Under the pieces are notes generated by a model that was given only the letters and a program-made list of their open reading frames with translations, did not search any database and had not been told where the DNA came from. Source: Hemerocallis citrina (taxonomy: Eukaryota > Streptophyta > Magnoliopsida > Asparagales > Asphodelaceae). From it: a stretch of 64,000 nt of DNA. Of the stretch, positions 25,455 to 36,349 are shown piece by piece (positions within the stretch are counted from its first letter, which is position 1; every line of letters begins with the position of its first letter). The position numbers were made by a program, and so were the translations under genes. The stretch spans positions 124,001-188,000 of the forward strand of contig JACEHZ010000205.1 in NCBI GenBank assembly GCA_017893485.1, in the 5' to 3' direction.

Positions 25455-25740
25455 GTGAATTAATGAAGAAAAGACAAAAGAAGAAGAAATAAAAAGAAGA
25501 GAAATGAGGAGAGAAGTCAAAGAAAGAAGAAAGAAAAAGAGAAAGAAAGAGGAAAAAGAAAGAGGAAAAAGAAAGAGAGAGAAGTCGGAGAAGAAAGAAA
25601 GAGAGAGAGAAGTCGAAGAAGAAAGGAAAGAAGAGAAAGAAGAAGGCAACTCGGGACAAGCTTCGAAGAAAAGAGAGAGTGAGAAGCCGGTAGCAGAGGC
25701 GGGAGCAAGAAAGCAAGAGAAAGAGTAGTAGCTCGGATTT
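25455..25740 (+). repeat. Purine-rich (GAA/AAGA) low-complexity tract before LOG
   Basis: Almost 280 bases of G and A only, with units such as GAAAGAGG and AGAAGAAAG. It lies directly upstream of the LOG start and may be the 5'UTR of the captured transcript. It produces Glu/Lys/Arg-rich frames on one strand and Leu/Ser/Phe-rich frames on the other; none is treated as a gene. Confidence 0.7.
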
Positions 25741-25749
25741 TCTTGGCAA

Positions 25750-26481
25750 ATGGAAAGAAAAGATCAAGAATCGGTGGTAGGGATGAAGAGAAAATTGGTG
25801 CAAGAAGAAGGAGAAGTGGGTATGAAGAAGTTTTTTTCATCTTCATCATCTTCATCGAGATTCAGCAGGATCTGTATATTTTGTGGCAGTAGCTCTGGCA
25901 AAAGAGCTAGCTACCAAAAAGCCGCGATCGAGCTCGGTAAGGAGCTTGTAGAAAGGAATATCGATCTCGTCTATGGTGGTGGGAGCATAGGATTGATGGG
26001 CCTAGTTTCTGACGCTGTTCGTGCTGGTGGCCGACACGTTTTGGGAGTGATTCCCAAGTTGCTGATGCCGAATGAGATTACTGGGGGAACTGTGGGAGAT
26101 GTTAGAGTTGTCTCTAACATGCACGAGAGGAAGGCTGAAATGGCTCGAGCTGCTGATGCTTTCATAGCCTTGCCCGGAGGTTATAGAACACTTGAGGAAT
26201 TGTTCGAGGTGATCACTTGGGCTCAAATGGGGATCCACAACAAACTGGTGGGTCTTTTGAATGTTGATGGATATTACGAATCACTTCTGTCCTTCGTAGA
26301 TTCAGCTATGGCTGAGGAGTTTATATCCAGTAAGGCCAGACGCTTCTTGATTTCAGCTCCATCGCCTAAGGAGTTACTAAGAAAATTGGAGGAGTATGTA
26401 CCAGAACGAGATGAGCTTGTGACTCAGCTGAACTGGGATGTTAGCGATGTCGGTGGTTCAGATTCAGAGCCTAGACATTAA
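25750..26481 (+). CDS. LOG: LOG-type cytokinin riboside 5'-monophosphate phosphoribohydrolase, intronless copy in a retrotransposon
   Basis: The 243-aa protein matches plant LONELY GUY enzymes, which release active free-base cytokinin from its riboside monophosphate in the cytosol/nucleus. The Rossmann-type core is complete: [14 protein letters not shown] (42-55), [14 protein letters not shown] (71-84), the MHERKAEM block (124-131, with the phosphate-binding Arg), PGGYRTLEE (142-150), ITWAQMGIH (155-163) and [14 protein letters not shown] (169-182). Family members are about 210-230 aa; the extra length is a 38-residue N-terminal Ser/Lys-rich extension. Met12 and Met25 are alternative starts. 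Host LOG genes have several introns and this copy has none, so it looks cDNA-derived. One key change: codon 146 (26185-26187, AGA) gives Arg where the motif PGGxGTxxE has Gly, one G-to-A step from GGA. Activity is therefore doubtful although the frame is intact. Confidence 0.93.
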   Translation: MERKDQESVVGMKRKLVQEEGEVGMKKFFSSSSSSSRFSRICIFCGSSSGKRASYQKAAIELGKELVERNIDLVYGGGSIGLMGLVSDAVRAGGRHVLGVIPKLLMPNEITGGTVGDVRVVSNMHERKAEMARAADAFIALPGGYRTLEELFEVITWAQMGIHNKLVGLLNVDGYYESLLSFVDSAMAEEFISSKARRFLISAPSPKELLRKLEEYVPERDELVTQLNWDVSDVGGSDSEPRH

Positions 26482-26653
26482 ATTGTCGAGTCCTCCAGTT
26501 AAGGATGCACAATTTATCTTTAGTTGTTTTCGTGCCTTTGTACTCCTTGTTTCTTTTATCTTCTGTTGTACCCTTCATTGAAGTGTATTGCATTTACTTC
26601 TTAAGCTATCCTATATCTCGCTTATGTAAATTTCGAGGACGAAATTTTTTGTA
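26482..26653 (+). other. LOG 3' flank grading into gypsy pre-LTR sequence
   Basis: After the stop come about 100 T-rich bases that could be the captured gene's 3'UTR or the element's own end-of-pol region. Then AATTTCGAGGACGAAATTTT (26629-26648) appears, a string characteristic of the end of plant gypsy chromovirus internal regions just before the polypurine tract. The junction between captured and element sequence is therefore between 26482 and 26628. Confidence 0.6.
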
Positions 26654-26666
26654 AGGTGGGTAGGAT
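26654..26666 (+). other. Polypurine tract of the LOG-bearing retroelement
   Basis: AAGGTGGGTAGGAT directly precedes the right LTR start TGTAACTCCC at 26667. This is the usual plus-strand priming signal of plant gypsy elements. Confidence 0.75.
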
Positions 26667-28394
26667 TGTAACTCCCTGTTCCAGTTGCACGTATTTTATT
26701 ACGTGAATTTTTGTACTTCAATTTTCAGATCAGTTTTATTTTTCTCTTTGGACTCTTTATCTAAAGCCAGAATATTTTTCTGATCAATTCTATAATTTTG
26801 TGATTTTTCAATCGGAGTTTAAATACAAATTTTAAACCCCGATTAATCCTAATACTAATCCTAATCCTAATCCTAATCCTAATCCTGCCTAATCCTACAC
26901 CTTATTTTCTCCCCCCCCCCCCCCCAACCTAATTTTCTCCTTCTACGCCTAACTCTCATTTTTCCACACATCCTTTGATTTTTCTACACCCCTCCTTTGA
27001 TTTTTCTACACCCCTCCTATCCCTTCCTTTGTATATACACACACACACACACATGCAGAGCTCCTACCTCTTTCTCTTCTCTTATCTACATTCTTTATTT
27101 TCCCTTCTTCTCTCCTCTGCCTTCTTCACACCCTCTGCCTTCTTCACACCCGAGAGCTCAAGCAACACCCAAGCTCCACTTTACCTTCCACCTTCGAGCC
27201 AACGACTCCGCTTCTACGATCCCGTGAACCCCGAAAAACAACCCGATGCCGCGCCACCTTGTTGTTGTCGTCGCTCACCGTTGCTACCGTTAGCTACCGT
27301 CGTGCCGCCATTCTTACCGCCGTTGTGCCGCCGTCCGTTTCCGACATCGCTTCTTTCCGTGGTTAACACCACCACCGAAATCGTCACGTTATAAGGCAAG
27401 TACCTTGTACACTCTTTTTGTTCTCGTACAAGCATTTTCCTTGGACTCGTGGCAAGTAGTCTAGTTATCATCATATTTTATTGTCAAAATCCATTCTAGT
27501 CACTTGTTTCATGCTATATCAACTCAAGAGTGAACCGTTAACACATTTCGAATCGTGTTATCGAATATCGAATATCCAACCTTACTATCTCTAAAATTTC
27601 TTGACCTTGCACTAAGAATTTGACCATGTTCCCAATACTGGATTGAAGATTTTCTATGTGGAAATCGTAGCCCATCGAGTCCCGAATCCAGAACATCTTA
27701 CGGTTTCTCAATCGGATCTATAGATTGTGAGATATCGCGATTTTAGTACTGTCATATTGTAAATTTCTGAACCTGTACGGGATTACTAACCGGTATCTCG
27801 TACTGATAATTTGATCATGTTCCCGACACTGGATCGAAAAACTTTCCACATGAAAATCGTATCCCTTCGAGTCTAGATATCCGATACATCCTACAGTTTC
27901 TCAATCCGATGTATAGATTGTGAGATATCGCAGTTTTAGTATTGTGACTCCGAATTTCCAGAATGAGCGCGAAACATCGAAACCAGCAAAGAATGAATTT
28001 GTACGCATAGCTACTGTCCTTAGAATGTATCGTGTGAATATGCGTTGTAACCGAAAAAGAGTCTACTTTCTAGAATCTCTGACGGAATCGGATTTGCTTT
28101 TCTGTAACAACAGAAAAGTGAATTTGAATGCAGATATGTCAAGTTGTCTAAAATTTCATCTATTCATTTTTGCATATAAACCCGTTATTTTTCATATTTA
28201 ATGAACTGAATGTATTATTGTTCTTGTAATAATCACTTGCATAGATATAATAGGTTGATACCATGTATTTTATACTACTTGATAATTCTATAATAACTAC
28301 TCTCGATACATGTACTCGTTTTACGTCTCATGTCCATGATTACTGCCATTGATATTTTCCGTGACTAAACTATTTGATTACACCGTTCCAGTAG

Positions 28395-28891
28395 TGTAAT
28401 ACCCCGTATTTCTGAAATATATATATGGTTTGAAATATATATAATGAAAAAGGAATTTGACTTAGTCCTATAGAATTGCTCTATAGGAGGGATTTATAAA
28501 GAATTAATTTGGATTTGAAATGAAAAGGATTCTTGGAATCCGGTTTGTAAGAAGGAGGGGGGACCCACCGGTTTGAGAATAGAACAGCACTTGTGCTGTT
28601 TGTTGAGAATTGTTCTCCCACGTGATGACGTGGAGAGAAAGAATGGTGGGGCCCGGTTCCTTTGTAAAGGAATTAATGAAAAAAAAAGGGGATTTGAGTA
28701 TGGATTTAGTACCATATCGTTAATTGGTTTGAATAAAATATAGTATAAATAATAAATGCCAAGGATCAAGAGTCACCAATTCGGTTAACCACCTTTTGAG
28801 AGGCAGCCTGTGGTGGGCAGTTGTACTACATAGTATATAATTTGTCTTATAAATTGTATAAATTGTCCGAGCCCGGGGCAGGGGTGTTACA
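28395..28891 (+). repeat. Left LTR of the TRIM-like element
   Basis: 497 bp, TG...CA. It contains the G-box-like pair CCACGTGATGACGTGGAGAG (28619-28638) and a possible TATA (AATATAGTATAAATAATAAA, about 28736-28755). Confidence 0.9.
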
Positions 28892-29168
28892 AATGGTATC
28901 AGAGTCAGGTTTCGACACCGAGTGTAGGAGAGCAGTGAGTTATGGACTCCAGGATGATCGGCGGAGTGAGACAGACAATCCCCAGAAGTCTGGGATGATG
29001 GGCAAAGATCCACAGAATGATCCACAGAGCGGGATTGGTCTCCAGAATTCCAAAGATGAGAGTGACACTCACAGAAATGCTCTGCATCGGCTAGAAAGTA
29101 GATCCTGCACTAGATTGTGCATGCCCCGTGCTCATCAGCGAGAACGCTGATTTCTGAAGGGGGGTGTA

Positions 29169-29665
29169 TGTAATACCCCGTATTTCTGAAATATATATAT
29201 GGTTTGAAATATATATAATGAAAAAGGAATTTGACTTAGTCCTATAGAATTGCTCTATAGGAGGGATTTATAAAGAATTTATTTGGATTTGAAATGAAAA
29301 GGATTCTTGGAATCCGGTTTGTAAGAAGGAGGGGGGACCCACCGGTTTGAGAATAGAACAGCACTTGTGCTGTTCGTTGAGAATTGTTCTCCCACGTGAT
29401 GACGTGGAGAGAAAAAATGGTGGGGCCCGGTTCCTTTGTAAAGGAATTAATGAAAAAAAAAGGGGATTTGAGTATGGATTTAGTACCATATCGTTAATTG
29501 GTTTGAATAAAATATAGTATAAATAATAAATGCCAAGGATCAAGAGTCACCAATTCGGTTAACCACCTTTTGAGAGGCAGCCTGTGGTGGGCAGTTGTAC
29601 TACATAGTATCTAATTTGTCTTATAAATTGTATAAATTGTCCGAGCCCGGGACAGGGGTGTTACA
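29169..29665 (+). repeat. Right LTR of the TRIM-like element
   Basis: 497 bp, same termini as the left copy. Substitutions seen against it are A/T in GAATT(A/T)ATTTGG, T/C in CTGTT(T/C)GTTG, G/A in GAGAAA(G/A)AATGG, A/C in AGTAT(A/C)TAATT and G/A in CCCGG(G/A)GCAGG-type context. Confidence 0.9.
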
Positions 29666-30629
29666 AGTAGTCGTACCAACTACATATTCATAATTAATCA
29701 TAAAAGAATAAAAAGCCGAGGTTATAAGAGTACGACTTAATTGTGGACAATATAAGGGAGTATACTCGGAAGGGGGCCCGTGTTGCCCGAAATAGTGATT
29801 CTTGATTCTTGATTCTTGATTCTTAATTACACAATTCTTGATTACATAATTCTCGATTACATGATTCATGATTACATGTCTTGATACTATCATTGGAAGA
29901 CCCGAGTACATAATCCTATAGAATTCACTACTTAAGTCTAAACGTCACATGATTGATATGCACCGAACTTGTAGTATGGGACACAGGATTGCGTGCATTA
30001 GATAAGTTAATAAAATAGATAAAACTTGAGATCTTCACTAAGCATGATTCTTGATTATATGACTCTTGATTACATGATTCTTGATTACAAGACTCTTGAT
30101 TACATGATTCTTGATTACATGACTCTTGATTACATGACTCTCGATCCTTGATTACATGATTATCGATTAACTGAGCCTAGGTTATCAATTGCTTATATCT
30201 TGAAGTCTAGAATACACTAGTTACAGTTATTACTTACATGATCATATTGTCCCAGTTCCTTGTTTACTTTCATATTGTATTTGTACTCCTACTTCTTGTT
30301 TCTCTCATGTTATATCTTGTTATATTACCCCTTTTTCTGCTTGTTGATACTTCCTGCCCGAAACTTGCTCTAACGGAAACTTTTCTATTCTTCTTTGAGT
30401 TAATAATTATACAGGTATTGATGGACCCGACGAGCACTCTTTAGACGATCGTTGCTGCTTCCTTACTACTTCATGTTGTTTTTCTTTCAGTCGCTATTTT
30501 ATTTAGTTGTTATAGCGAACTGCTTATCATATTATTTTAATTCTGGCACCTTGTACTCCAGGGTATCTTGACCCGATGTTGATGTATTATCCAAATGATG
30601 GTTATTCTATTTTCAGTTTATGTGATTAT

Positions 30630-33600
30630 TGTAACACCCCGAATTCCAAATACAACTGAATTCGAGAGTTCTACAGGATCTTTTCACTTCTTTCGTACAA
30701 TTTTACAAGGAATTTAAAACTTTTATTTCAACAATAATTACATCAAAGTCTTTTACATCAATAAGCAGCGGAATTAATAAAATACAACAATAATGAAAGT
30801 ACAATTGTTACAACTTTAACATTTAAGTAATCAACAGCATCATCAATCATCTTTATATCTTCATGTAACTCCATTTCCTGCATATAAAACTGTGGGCGCG
30901 TCAGTTGCTTACAACTGACGAAATATTATACACGGTCATCCTCTCTATGCCGGAAACAGTATAACGATTCTTAAATACTTTAGCAAACACAATCTTGATC
31001 ACAAACAAAGCTACAAAAGGGACTATCCTGTTGATGTTGTGTTGTGCGGTGCACTTAGTCCTTAATGCAGTTATTTATGTTACATGACACTAATGCACAC
31101 TTGTTCGGAGTCTATGCATCTAATACTATATAGGTCCGAGGGCAAGCCTCTTAATCGTTCTTCATCTTTGTAGGGTTCAATCCCTCGTTATGACTTAATC
31201 TACTACTGTAACTACGGTAGTGTCTTAGATGATCTATGAGTGCAAGCACGTGTACAGAAACTGGAGGGGAATCCCACGTCATGTCACAACTCATCGTGAA
31301 GAACCTATGGACAATTCAGCCTCCTTCATGGCACACGATCCTCATGCAGTCACCAAACATCCCACAAGTATCACCACAGGGACGGTACCCTGGAGCAGTA
31401 TCCACGTCATGTCACGACGCATAGTGAAGAACCTGTGAAATACTCTCCGCCGCCACGGCACCCTGGAGCCGTATCCACGTCATGTCACGACTCATCGTGA
31501 AGAACCTGTGAAATACTCTCCGCCGCAAATCCGATGGCTCTCACTCGTGTTTTTCTCCTACTTTCATCACGTCTCCACTATGTATTAATCCTTAGTTTTT
31601 ATTAGAATCATGAACAAAATCAAAGCTCTAGAGTTAGCCTCTCCACCAAACCGGACTTATTCATTCATTTCAACATGACCAACCTTGGTCTTTCTTTCCA
31701 ATAATTCATTTCAATTTCTTTCCAATTGCCGGGGGAGACTTAGCTACTCTTTCATTTCAATTCCAATTCATAATTTCCAACATTGAGCGTTACTAGCTCA
31801 TAAGTTCATTTTTCATAATCATAATGGATTTTCTTTTCCATGTTCATAGCTTTCTCATATTCATTTAATTCTCATGATTCACAATAAATGATTCACTTCA
31901 TGTACATTCATGCAAGAACAATAGAGTTTACCAATATCCAGATTCACAATCTTTACTACAAACAAATCATAAGATTTCAGATATATCAAAAGCACTCTGG
32001 ACAGTCGACTTGGAACTCCACCAGTCGACTTATCCAGTCAAATACAGTTCATTAATAACACTCGGAAGAGTCGACTGCTGCACACGGCCAGTCGGCTGTT
32101 CCGCAGTTTCCACATTTAAATGTCATTCAATTAACAGACGACTGTCATTCAAATCAGTCGTCTGTACAGAGTGATTCAACTATACATTTTCTACTCAGTA
32201 CGGTCGACTGCTACAAGCATTCGGTCGACTGAACAGGTTAAATTTCGATTTAAAAAATCATCTTTCCTTCTGATCATCAATACCCACATTATATCATATT
32301 CGTATCAACATAACTTGCAAATTCTTATCATAACATCATTTCAATTAAACGTAAATATCACATAGCTAATGTTTCTCTTCTCAAGGGAATTACTACGCAT
32401 GCACCTTCATTTATCGTTTACTTGTAGAGATGAATACTAATCTCAATTTAACCCACTAAAATATCTTATTAAAAAATACATCATTTCATGGAACTCTGAA
32501 CTGTACATAATATATTTCAATAGGCCAGTCGACTGTTCACATCTCCAGTCGACTGTGCATGTTACTTCTAGTTCTCTAATTTTCACTAGTTCTTTTTCAT
32601 CCATTCATATTTTCTAGATTGTATACCACATGGAAAAGGTTGATTTAGCAATCGTTTTATCCCTTCAGTTGCATACACACACACAATTGAATCTTTAGTC
32701 TCAAAAGGATTTTAATTTAGAGGTCATGAGAAAAATATCCGCCTCGTACCAGTCGACTTGTCCACTTGACAGGCGACTGTATAGGTCATTTCAGCCCTTT
32801 AAAATGTCATTGCACACTCATGTGTTAATCAATCAGTAGGTCATTTTCAATTAAATGTGTACCCTTATTAACCATTATTCATGCATCAACATTCAATATA
32901 ACACTAGCGTAATTCCTACTTAGAAAATTAATCCACATTCAATCATTCATTTCCACAAGCAATTCTACTTTATAATATGAAGAATTCACCCACTATCATT
33001 CATTTTCTACTCCTAGATTAGAAAGCATTTAAGAAACACCCACCTAAATTGAAGATTTGTACTCAAATGGACTCCTAGAATTAGGAGCTCCTAAAGAAAG
33101 CTCCATTTGCAACTCCTCGAAATCCGCACACCGAGGAAATCCTCCAAGCTCCACATTTCGGCAAGCATCCATCATCAAGAGCATCTCCATCCCCACTCCA
33201 TTCGGCAACAATGAGGACAAACTCCCATCTCCTTCCATATACACATACTATGTATGTACATATATACATTAGTATATGTATATAAACAAGTGGAATGGTT
33301 GATTAGGTAGGGAAAAGGACAAGGCTATGCTGGTTGGGGTTGCTTTCGGATTGGCAAGAGAGAAGGGAGAAAAGAGATGAGGGAAAGAGAGACTAAGGGG
33401 GGTATTTTATAGATTAACTAGTAGGTAGTTATGACAACCACCCCACATGAACTCCACTAACCCCATGATTAAAATTTGCTTTCCCTCCTATTTCCAAAAT
33501 CAAAACTCCAGAATTTCCCTCCTCTCTAAACAGCCCGGTCCCCCCAAAAATGTGCACATAGCACGTGTGCACGTGCACGTGCTTTGTGTACAAAAACAAT

Positions 33601-34268
33601 TTATTTATTTAATCCCTTTAAAAAAACTTATTTAAATTTGTAATAAATATGCAAAATTAAATTTAAAATTATACTTTTCATGCACAATTAAAACGGAAGG
33701 AAAAACTTCATGAAAATTTATTTTGAAGGACGAACGCGCTTACAACACGTGCACCAAAACACGTGCGTCGCCCGTAAAATCTCAAAAAAATGAAAAATTG
33801 ATTTTATCAACCGAAAAATATTTATAATCAATTTGGAATGCAATAGAAAGTATATTTAACATACATATTTGATAATATACTCAAACGTACAGAAAACACG
33901 TGTATTGCACGTAGAAAATTCATTTTAATTAAAATAGACAAAAAATTGAATTCCGTTTACAAAAACAAATTCAAACATGTTTATAAAAATAAATGATTGA
34001 AATTCATTGAAAATTTTGCACATAACGGTGGAATACCCAAAACCGACACGTGCATCGATAATACGTAAAAAGCACGTAAAAACTTAAAGATTGAAATTCA
34101 GCATTCGAGTTGTCTCAAATGTGATTTTTAAGAATACGGGATTGCATAAACAATTGGAATTCAAAATACATATCAAAATACGTTATGGATATAGTCAATA
34201 ATAGTACAAAATGCACGTGCGTAACACCTGATGGCAAAATTGTCATTTAAATTTTGCGGGGTGTTACA
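30630..34268 (-). mobile_element. Solo LTR B (same family as A and C), minus orientation
   Basis: Its + strand ends read TGTAACACCCCGAATTCC (30630) and TTTTGCGGGGTGTTACA (34268). It is flanked by ATTAT (30625-30629 and 34269-34273). On the - strand it starts TGTAACACCCCGCAAAATTT like copy A. Its TATA box (TATAAAATACCCCCC, near 33402-33415) faces left. The 31130-31200 region matches the GCCCTCGGAC...GGGATCGACCC segment of A. At 3639 bp it is longer than A because of extra sequence, including the CAGTCGACTG-rich stretch at 32000-32780. There is no internal coding region. Confidence 0.85.
32000..32785. repeat. Cluster of about twelve CAGTCGACTG-like motifs within solo LTR B
   Basis: Variants of the palindrome CAGTCGACTG recur at irregular spacing: near 32004, 32024, 32069, 32091, 32139, 32156, 32203, 32222, 32526, 32546, 32750 and 32770. 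Some are exact over GTCGACT, others carry one change (CAGTCGTCTG, GACGACTG). Copies A and C lack the cluster. Confidence 0.7.
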
Positions 34269-35004
34269 ATTATTATATTTGCCTGCGTGAATGTGTTATA
34301 AAGATCTTGTTGAGCTTATAATTGTACAGCTTATGGATGATGTATATCATTCGCTGGGCCTCAGTTGCGTGCCTGTATTTCCGTATAGTGGGAAGCGGGG
34401 CGTGACATTACTGTTACTGTTGATTACTGCTACCGTTGACACACTGTTACTGTCATGCTTCTCCTGTTATCACTACACTGCTTACCGTCATCCATAGACT
34501 ATTATATCTGCTACCTTCTCCATGTTAGTAAGTTTAGTTTATTTTTTCCCTTCATTTTTCCTACTTGTATTGCTTACCGCCCGGACTTGCAACTAACGGG
34601 CGTTATGTTTTCCTGTTTTCATATTCTTCCTTGTAATTACCATATGAGCAGGTTTTGCTAATCAATTGTCTACTGGAGTTGGTGAGAAAAAGTTTTGAGC
34701 TACACAATTAGAATTATTTGCTTAAAATATTTTAATGAACTATTTTATTTCATGAACTGTATTGAGACTTGTATTTGGGCTTATTGTCCCGGAATTATTG
34801 TTTTGTTTCGGATCTGGTATTTGTTGGAACATTTATTATTAATGCAATAAATACTGTTGAGTTATGATTGTTTTTGCAAGCCTGGTTGGAGTATACTGTT
34901 ATGATGAGACAAACAGATTCGTACAGCTTATGGATGGTGAAAACTATCCGCTAGGCTTAGTCACGTACCGTATTTCGTATTCTTTTGGGAAGCGGGGCAT
35001 GACA

Positions 35005-36300
35005 GATCTGAAGTGGCGAGGTAGAGGTAGAGCATCTCTCCTGGCTTGGGCTTGCTCAGGAGCAGGGGATTGACTATATAGGCCTTGAGTTTCTTAAAGG
35101 ACTCTAACTGTGCTTGCCCCCACTCAAAGCCTTTTGCCCCTCTTAGGGCCTTGAAGAACGGGAGAGACTTCTCCCCTGACTTGGAGAGTAAGTGTCTGAT
35201 GGCAGCGAAGCGCCCTGTAAGTCTTTGGACTTCTTTAATGCTGAATGGGGAAGCCATGTCCAAAATAGCTCAAATCTTCTCTGGGTTAAGGACTCAAGGA
35301 AAAGAAGTAGACACCTCAATAAGTGGAAGCAACTCACCTGAAGATCAACAAGCTGAGCAAGGAATTTAGGGCAATGAGATCCTAGGTTTAGGTTAAGTAG
35401 AGGTGCACGATAGCAGTTCAATGCCCTCTCTTCAATCTAACTCTAGGTCATCTCGAACTCTAAATTATCTCCTTAAATATGTAATTCAAAAAATGTGTAT
35501 GATTTTTTAGTTTTTACTACATGTATTTGTGTATAATTTGATTATTGTAAAAACTTATCCAAAGTTGAAATGAATAATATCTACAATTTTGTTTCATTCT
35601 TAAACATGTTCTACATTTTTTTGTGTGGATTTAAAGTATTAAAAAAAATTTAAAAATTAAAAAAAATAATACCAGGCCAACCTGGACCGGCCCAACTCGG
35701 GTCGAGTTAGACCCGTAAGGGTTTGCGGGTTGGTTCGGGTCGAGGTTTTGGAATTCAAACCTGGCCCATGTATTCACCCAACTCGGCCCGGGCCCGCCCC
35801 TTGCCCTGGTAGACCCGTCGGGTTGGGGCCCGAACTGGCCCACCCGGCCCATTTGCCAACCCTAACTGAACCCCCCATTATCTTCATGTAACATGTCTGA
35901 GCCACTTTTTGACTTCCTTTGACCTCTCCTACCTTGGTTAGAGTGGAGAACTTTATCTTCATGTGAAACGCTGAAACTACGGCGTGGTGGATCGCCAGGC
36001 TGAGGCAGTCAAGGATGGCATTACAAGAAGCCTCCTTATTTACAACCACGATTTCCATGGCTTCGGTCTGAATAGTAGGGGCTTTGCTAGCCGTTATGTC
36101 GATGGTGACAATTGCTTCGATTTGGACCAGAACCCCAGAAATCCCATGGAGGTTGTACCTGACGAGTTTTAGACGGTCCTTGGAGATCTTGAGGCCTTAA
36201 AAAGCTTATAGGAAGAGAATGTATAATCGGAGGTTTGATAGCATAAGCAATAAGGAAGCCAAAATATAATATTATTTCTACTGTTATCTACCACGATGCG
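35005..36300 (-). pseudogene. Tat-element protease end and RT connection fragment
   Basis: The - strand 35263-35005 gives ASPFSIKEVQRLTGRFAAI, LPFFKALRGAKGFEWGQAQ and KPGEMLYLYLATSD, the RT C-terminal/connection region. Just upstream NPEKI and AILDM appear. At 36060-35870 the protease-to-RT segment NAILDCLSLAIHHAVVSAFH and KVAQTCYMKIMGG is seen. The catalytic core of RT (YVDD) that should lie between is missing: 35430-35870 instead holds a GGGCCGGG-rich insertion. Near 36330-36250 the protease site is degenerate (VVDNSRNN where VDSGSS is expected). Confidence 0.75.
35430..35870. repeat. Unassigned insertion with CGGGCC-rich end inside Tat pol
   Basis: About 440 bp replaces the RT core. Its right part (35690-35860) is full of GGGTCGGG/CCCGACCC-type strings ending GGCCCATTTGCCAACCC, a sequence style common in plant repeats that begin GGGTTGGCAAA. 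The left part is AT-rich. TAACT occurs near both edges, but no inverted repeat was confirmed. Confidence 0.4.
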
Positions 36301-36349
36301 GTGTACCTTGTAATTCGCCATGGAAAGGCTGATCACTAAGACGTCGTAG

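Larger units (their letters stand above)
28395..29665 (+). mobile_element. TRIM-like non-autonomous LTR element (two 497-bp LTRs, 277-bp core)
   Basis: It is flanked by AGTAG (28390-28394 and 29666-29670). LTRs at 28395-28891 and 29169-29665 are both 497 bp, begin TGTAATACCCCG and end GGGGTGTTACA, and differ at about five positions (about 99% identity). The primer site TGGTATCAGAGTC starts at 28894 and a polypurine tract (GAAGGGGGG) lies just before 29169. The 277-bp core has no gag or pol. Small size, intact signals and nearly identical LTRs indicate a young non-autonomous element, though its LTRs are longer than those of classic TRIMs. Confidence 0.92.
21229..34407 (+). mobile_element. LTR retrotransposon carrying a captured LOG gene
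   Basis: It is bounded by TTACT on both sides (21224-21228 and 34408-34412). Parts in order: left LTR 21229-24011; spacer and tRNA-iMet primer site (24021-24033); gag remnant with CCHC zinc knuckles; protease-region scraps; an antisense copia-like LTR (24877-25277); a tRNA-like fragment; a purine-rich tract; an intact LOG gene (25750-26481); a polypurine tract (about 26654-26666); right LTR 26667-34407 with two younger insertions. Without those insertions it is about 8.26 kb, with LTRs near 2.8 kb and an internal region of 2655 bp. Reverse transcriptase and integrase are absent, so it must have moved with proteins supplied in trans. LTRs this long, the terminal motifs and the pre-LTR sequence suggest the Tekay/Del chromovirus group, by inference. 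Confidence 0.88.
26667..34407 (+). repeat. Right LTR of the LOG-bearing retroelement, split by two insertions
   Basis: The LTR proper is 26667-28394, 29671-30629 and 34274-34407, about 2.8 kb, closely matching the left LTR. Differences from it include an extra CCTTTGATTTTTCTACACCC unit near 26972-27012, an extra TCTGCCTTCTTCACACCC unit near 27115-27145, a 15-C run (26911-26925) and fewer TTGATTC units (29795-29825). Two younger retroelements, each with its own TSD, interrupt it. Confidence 0.88.
18694..35004 (+). mobile_element. Solo LTR S2, split by the LOG-bearing retroelement
   Basis: It begins TGTAATCCC at 18694, ends GAAGCGGGGCATGACA at 35004, and is flanked by identical GATCT (18689-18693 and 35005-35009). 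The LTR itself is 18694-21228 plus 34413-35004, about 3.1 kb. Everything between belongs to the later insertion. LTR signals include a TATA-like CCATATATTTAAACACCC (about 18972), the GGCAAGTAGCTTGTATG segment near 19488, and AAGCCGGGGTTTTAAG near 20910. These align in order with S1 and with the LOG element's LTRs, so all three belong to related long-LTR gypsy families. No gag or pol of its own remains. Confidence 0.88.

Noticed and set aside
25432..25855. Leu/Phe/Ser-rich - strand frames that look like transmembrane proteins
   Set aside because: They are the complement of the GA-rich tract and the LOG 5' end; low-complexity, no family.
18694..35004. Initially read as one full retrotransposon with S2 ends as its boundaries and the LOG LTRs as internal repeats
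   Set aside because: The separate TSD pairs GATCT and TTACT and the continuity of S2 sequence show two independent insertions.
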